NCBI RefSeq assembly: GCF_045920555.1
Contig: NZ_CP174509.1
Location: forward strand, 3,038,001-3,102,000
DNA length: 64,000 nt
DNA from: Pseudalkalibacillus sp045920555
GTDB lineage: Bacteria; Bacillota; Bacilli; Bacillales; Fictibacillaceae
Reading direction: 5' to 3'
Position 1 is the first letter of the stretch. Each line of letters starts with the position of its first letter. The notes beneath the pieces are model-generated. The model saw nothing but the letters and a program-made list of their open reading frames with translations. It did no database searches and had not been told where the DNA came from. The position numbers and the translations under genes are program-made. Below, in pieces: positions 61,501-64,000 of the stretch.

Positions 61501-61532
61501 TCCAGCTGCGGGAGAAGGTGTTGAACTCATGA
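58518..61532 (+). CDS. SNF2-family DNA helicase/translocase (YwqA-like)
   Basis: A 1004-residue Swi2/Snf2 ATPase. The first 540 residues are a family-specific accessory region; the motor shows Walker A DDMGLGKT (557-564), DEAQ box at 656-659 (LDEAQMIKNP), LTGTPMENRLEELW, and the second lobe with LHGGIPSQKR, SIKAGGVGLNL and DRAYRIGQ. It resembles YwqA of B. subtilis. The following SWIM gene overlaps by four bases, a pair seen in bacteria as HepA-like motor plus SWIM protein. GGGAGTTAGG precedes the ATG. Confidence 0.92.
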   Translation: MITYYHLQMTFIPSLDERGKFLIWVTRPNGEPISISKSRLQWLLGESGISHVFTSEQEETKMLMVEWNDEFYEVEGMLVDMWRVYLYMQQPVAHRTEGSFYFGESFVYWESVARSIEALIRGGQYYPTIYEIGKEKRHYVYAQWMLSRKVLEGGALSNWLKAASPLIFSFEHLSTFPIREWQNLMLDIWSDQILKLFVSSGAEIALDQGKSELMHLWEKALLDSNVSFFHIIEKKDEVQKLHVLIREVRKWHSPLSADAYRPLEKGLLQFKQQFIQTGFTATSLDIDCFPLSDENMASWAVRIFVKGIDKDKAMRVPLDDPKVARSHIKGWVDDRLNYLVQMDDHLYKSQRQLREYGSTEISLDTLRSLHGNLSVLKSMDINLTFPAGWFFRSLESKDVQVSLNVKNKSDQGIGLSSLLDFDWQIAIGDIELSVEEFKRLVLTQSYIIQKDDTWIMLPQSKIEQIYDEITELEPLVRNKSSFATLVGVTSNQNDFDSEINFQIDREVHDYLEQFLAPTEEKYEVPETFNGILRPYQQRGFQWLRSHRDRRIGVCLADDMGLGKTIQAISYLLDSGQNEGIHLIICPTSVLGNWKQEFERFAPSLNVSLHHGADRAQDDLAFQQFLYGKDVVITSYALVLRDYELFQPIEWNTMILDEAQMIKNPTTKQSKIVRSLKSVHRIALTGTPMENRLEELWSICDFLNPGYLGNRSSFSQQFIRPIEKEGNTERVEVLKRLIQPFLLRRSKMQASIVEELPEKTETKIHCQLTKEQASLYQTVVDQIREKLLNATGMERRGTILGGITRLKQVCNHPALLSWEEPDASHSGKITKFLEILKEEVKDGEKALVFTQYVKMGELLEKILGKEDKEIKVFFLHGGIPSQKREQLLKKFRDTHHKCVFILSIKAGGVGLNLTEANHVIHLDRWWNPAVENQATDRAYRIGQEQNVQVYKMITQGTLEEGIDRLIDRKSELTSQIVNHEDQWVTEMTDNEFIELIQLREKVLNS

Positions 61533-62077
61533 CAAGACGTAATCGGATAACAGATAGTAAGCTCCATCATTGGCTCACTCAATTTACAGACGGGGTCGAT
61601 TACGGAAGATTCCAACGTGGAATGAGCTTGTACAATGACCATCGCATCCATGGCTTTCAAGTTTTTCCTAACCATTTCGAATGTAAGGTAAATGGGATCC
61701 AGGCAGAGTATGAGGTTCGGTGCTATTTTGAGCTGGAGGATGGGGTTCCTCTCTTGGATGGATATGAAGTGACGTGCTCCTGTCCAGACGAAACGCCAAT
61801 TTGCAAGCATGGTGTAGGAGCTACGATGTATTTTGTCCTTGATCAGTTGAGCAGCAATGAAGACCGATCCGGACAACAAGCTCATGCTGCCCGTGGACAA
61901 TTGATTGAAGAGCCCCTACAGGAGTTGACAGGGAACATCCAGAGAGCTCATGATTCACTGCTAACCCTTCCTGATAAAAGAGAGAGCAGGATCATCAAGA
62001 ATAAAATGTTCATTGAAAAAGCGCACGGGCGCATCTTGGACGTTATGGAAGAACTTCGAAAAAGAAATACTGAATGA
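61529..62077 (+). CDS. SWIM zinc-finger protein (YwqB-like, short)
   Basis: A 182-residue protein with a SWIM motif: Cys83, Cys85, Cys92 and His94 in TCSCPDETPICKHG. It overlaps the SNF2 gene by four bases (ATGA), so the two are co-translated and probably form one DNA- or protein-binding machine. B. subtilis YwqB, as I recall it, is considerably longer, so only the N-terminal part may be present here. Confidence 0.85.
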   Translation: MTRRNRITDSKLHHWLTQFTDGVDYGRFQRGMSLYNDHRIHGFQVFPNHFECKVNGIQAEYEVRCYFELEDGVPLLDGYEVTCSCPDETPICKHGVGATMYFVLDQLSSNEDRSGQQAHAARGQLIEEPLQELTGNIQRAHDSLLTLPDKRESRIIKNKMFIEKAHGRILDVMEELRKRNTE

Positions 62078-62081
62078 TGAC

Positions 62082-62211
62082 ATGCAAAAAGGGCTGACCC
62101 ATAAGTGTCTGAGTCTCTCCGTACTTAACAACATTTTGAGAAAACGTGTTTTGATGCAAAATGTTGTGTTGGAGGTGTCTGACATTTTTCTTTTGGGTCA
62201 ACCTTTTGCAT
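62082..62211. repeat. 130-base nested inverted repeat
   Basis: The outer arms are ATGCAAAAAGGGCTGACCC and TGGGTCAACCTTTTGCAT. A second level is TGTCTGA with TCTGACA, and the centre is CAACATTTTG with CAAAATGTTG. The whole could fold into one long hairpin between two converging genes, as a bidirectional terminator or a MITE-like element. Confidence 0.7.
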
Positions 62212-62219
62212 GTTTTCAA

Positions 62220-62360
62220 TTAAGCAGATTGACTGTGAAAGGCTTGATGGTCGATTTCATAATAGGCTCGGTTATACGTAAACACTTGTTCACCTAGTAC
62301 TGTAACGATGCGGTCACTCGTAATCCTTATAATTCTGCCTTCAACTGGGAGCTTTCTCAT
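62220..62360 (-). CDS. Small conserved-looking protein, 46 aa
   Basis: On the minus strand ATG at 62360 opens a 46-residue frame (MRKLPVEGRIIRITSDRIVT..YYEIDHQAFHSQSA). GAGGAG lies about nine bases upstream, and the frame ends seven bases before the long hairpin, as a real gene with its terminator would. The beta-rich sequence looks like a short SH3-like or KOW-like domain. Family not recognised. Confidence 0.55.
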   Translation of the reverse strand: MRKLPVEGRIIRITSDRIVTVLGEQVFTYNRAYYEIDHQAFHSQSA

Positions 62361-62450
62361 AGAAATCCACTCTCCTCTCAAATTTAGGAAAAAATAAAGA
62401 CTCTATATCCTATACCCCCTTTTTTTGAAAATAACACTTTTCGGTTAAAA

Positions 62451-62468
62451 ATTTAGAAATTTCTAAAT
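62451..62468. promoter_or_regulatory. Perfect 18-base palindrome
   Basis: ATTTAGAAATTTCTAAAT is a perfect palindrome 110 bases before the YpgR-like gene and could be an operator. The remaining spacer shows no gene. Confidence 0.4.
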
Positions 62469-62577
62469 ATATTTTCAGGGCAATAAGGAGAGAACCCAAT
62501 AATTACAAATACAGTATGGTTCTATGTTATATTTTTAAATAGTAGGAAGAAGAACCTATGAAAGGAGTTTTCACACT

Positions 62578-63714
62578 ATGAACCTGCGCGGTATAGAACC
62601 AACACCAAGTCCGAATACGATGAAACTGATTGTAGATAAAGCTTTACCGAGCGGTAAAAACATGAACTTCAAAGCAGATCAGAAAGAAGAGGCACCTGAA
62701 CCTCTTGACCAGTTGCTCGCGCTAGAAGGGGTGAAGGGATTATATTATGTTGCAGATTTCATTGCACTAGAACGGAATCCGAAACATGATTGGAAAGTGA
62801 TATTGCCGAAAGCTCGTCAAGTTTTCGGTGAAGAAGCTGATGTAGCTGAAGAAAATGATGAAAACGAGCACGATGAAGATTTTGATGAAGTGAAGGTGTT
62901 CATTCAAAAGTTCCGTGGAATTCCTATGCAGATCAAGTTGATCAAAGGGGAGACCGAGGAAAGAGTCGGACTACCAGAACGATTCATGACAATCGCGATG
63001 GAAGCTCAATCTTCCTCAGACAATCTCGTAATGGAGCGCCAATGGGTAGAACAGAGCGCCCGTTATGGTGATATGGAAGCAGTCGGAAAGGAAGTGGCAG
63101 AAGAGATAAATGCCGCGTATGACAAAGAACGTTTGAAACGGTTGAAGGAGCAAGCCTTTGAACAGAATAAGACTTCAGATATTCATCATAAGAAGGAATC
63201 TTACAAAGTGACGATGAAAATGATGGAGCAACCGGATTGGAAGGATCGTTATGCGGCTTTGGACCAAATGGATCCGACAGAAGAGGATCTTCCAGTACTG
63301 GCAAAAGCCCTGGAGGATGAGAAAACCTCGATTCGACGTCTTGCCACCGTATATCTCGGGATGATTGAAGATCAAAAAGTGCTTCCATATTTGACGAAGG
63401 CACTACAGGATAAAACCGTAACTGTTCGACGTACGGCTGGCGATTGCATGTCAGACCTAGGGTTCGAAGAGGCGATCCCAGTCATGATCGAATCGTTGAA
63501 GGATAAGAACAAACTTGTACGTTGGCGTGCAGCCATGTTCTTGTACGAAGTCGGGGATGAATCTGCAATACCAGCATTGAAAGAGGCCAAAGACGACCCT
63601 GAATTCGAGGTTGCGATGCAAGTGAATATAGCGCTTGAACGGATTGAAGGCGGAGAAGAGGCGAAGGGCTCTGTCTGGAAGCAAATGACGGATACGTTAC
63701 AAGGGAAGAAATAA
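62578..63714 (+). CDS. YpgR/CvfC-like protein (NifU-N plus HEAT repeats)
   Basis: A 378-residue protein with an N-terminal NifU-N/scaffold-like domain (IEPTPSPNTMKLIVDKALPS) and a C-terminal array of HEAT-like repeats (DLPVLAKALEDEKTSIRRLA, VLPYLTKALQDKTVTVRRTA, AIPVMIESLKDKNKLVRWRA, AIPALKEAKDDPEFEVAMQV). This is the YpgR/CvfC virulence-factor family. AAGGAG precedes the ATG. The next gene is brxA, as in B. subtilis where ypgR lies near yphP. Confidence 0.88.
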   Translation: MNLRGIEPTPSPNTMKLIVDKALPSGKNMNFKADQKEEAPEPLDQLLALEGVKGLYYVADFIALERNPKHDWKVILPKARQVFGEEADVAEENDENEHDEDFDEVKVFIQKFRGIPMQIKLIKGETEERVGLPERFMTIAMEAQSSSDNLVMERQWVEQSARYGDMEAVGKEVAEEINAAYDKERLKRLKEQAFEQNKTSDIHHKKESYKVTMKMMEQPDWKDRYAALDQMDPTEEDLPVLAKALEDEKTSIRRLATVYLGMIEDQKVLPYLTKALQDKTVTVRRTAGDCMSDLGFEEAIPVMIESLKDKNKLVRWRAAMFLYEVGDESAIPALKEAKDDPEFEVAMQVNIALERIEGGEEAKGSVWKQMTDTLQGKK

Positions 63715-63795
63715 ATAGAGGATTGATCCGCATTGATGTTTCGAAACACACGTGATAAAGTTAAAATCAAATGATCAAAAATGGAGGTATGTTCC

Positions 63796-64000
63796 ATGTC
63801 AATGGCATATGAAGAATATATGAGACAATTAGTACAACCGATGAGAGATGAATTGACAGAAGCGGGATTCAATGAGTTACGGACACCTGAAGAAGTCGAT
63901 GAATATATGGAAAGCGCTGAAGGAACGACACTGGTCATGATCAATTCTGTTTGTGGATGTGCAGCTGGACTAGCGCGCCCCGCAGTGCGCCAGGCAATCG
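63796..64000 (+). CDS. brxA: Bacilliredoxin BrxA (YphP), partial
   Basis: The first 68 residues (MSMAYEEYMRQLVQPMRDEL..) up to the window end. The CGC motif of bacilliredoxins is visible as NSVCGCAAGLARPAVRQA. These enzymes remove bacillithiol from oxidised proteins. ATGGAGG lies before the ATG. The remainder lies outside the window. Confidence 0.95.
   Translation, partial: MSMAYEEYMRQLVQPMRDELTEAGFNELRTPEEVDEYMESAEGTTLVMINSVCGCAAGLARPAVRQAI

Overview
The window reads as a chromosomal segment of a spore-forming Bacillaceae species, probably a marine, halotolerant or alkaliphilic relative of Bacillus. The evidence is gene content and order. A B. subtilis yne-like block (aconitase, nuclease, sspN, yneP, yneQ, yneR) opens the window, and dynA-ypbS, ypcP, an RNase HI-like gene, ypgR and brxA (yphP) follow. 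A spore protein gene, two Na+/H+ antiporters, GTG/TTG starts with strong AGGAGG-type ribosome binding sites, and moderately low G+C fit the same group. No rRNA or tRNA genes and no CRISPR array were seen.

Layout. 1-9.6 kb: acnA, thermonuclease lipoprotein, FbpB-like small protein, sspN, a frameshifted DUF2935 gene, a double-AAA+ SpoVK/CbbX-type ATPase and yneP-yneQ-yneR. 9.8-16.2 kb: SGNH hydrolase, NhaC antiporter, D-amino acid transaminase, CshA-type RNA helicase, YsnB-type phosphodiesterase and an acetyltransferase. 16.4-25.8 kb: CPA1 antiporter, dynamin-like DynA with two small partners, thioredoxin-like and DJ-1-like proteins, aminotransferase and sulfurtransferase. 26.4-35.6 kb: a TRIC-type channel, then a complete lysine/beta-lysine cluster (ablB, sigma-54 activator, kamA, yokU, yodT-yodS-yodR-yodQ) with a clear -24/-12 promoter. 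35.9-38.9 kb: a decayed and an intact copy of a membrane-anchored unknown protein.

39.5-45.3 kb is the most remarkable part, a biofilm-matrix and cell-fate module. It contains a SinI-like antirepressor behind a terminator-bearing leader. A TapA-like protein, SipW signal peptidase and a TasA/CalY fibre protein follow, then a second TasA-like protein with an LPQTG sorting signal, a class D sortase, a small unknown protein and a SlrR-like regulator. On the opposite strand lies a sinI-sinR operon whose leader is an excellent match to a cyclic-di-GMP-I (GEMM) riboswitch, and a 6S RNA gene lies just beyond. SinR-type operator sequences surround the matrix promoter. The sequence therefore suggests that c-di-GMP feeds directly into SinI/SinR, which controls a TasA fibre operon with its own wall-anchoring sortase.

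45.5-64 kb: ypcP, dehydrogenase, RNase H, DJ-1 protein, HD phosphohydrolase, ferredoxin, methylmalonyl-CoA epimerase-like protein, CvfB and fhs. An IS1182-type element has inserted into the loop of a terminator. pncA, an acetyltransferase, a SNF2 helicase with a SWIM protein, a YpgR/CvfC-like protein and the start of brxA complete the window. Intergenic spaces carry many dispersed Bacillaceae-type repeats, including one repeat nested inside another.
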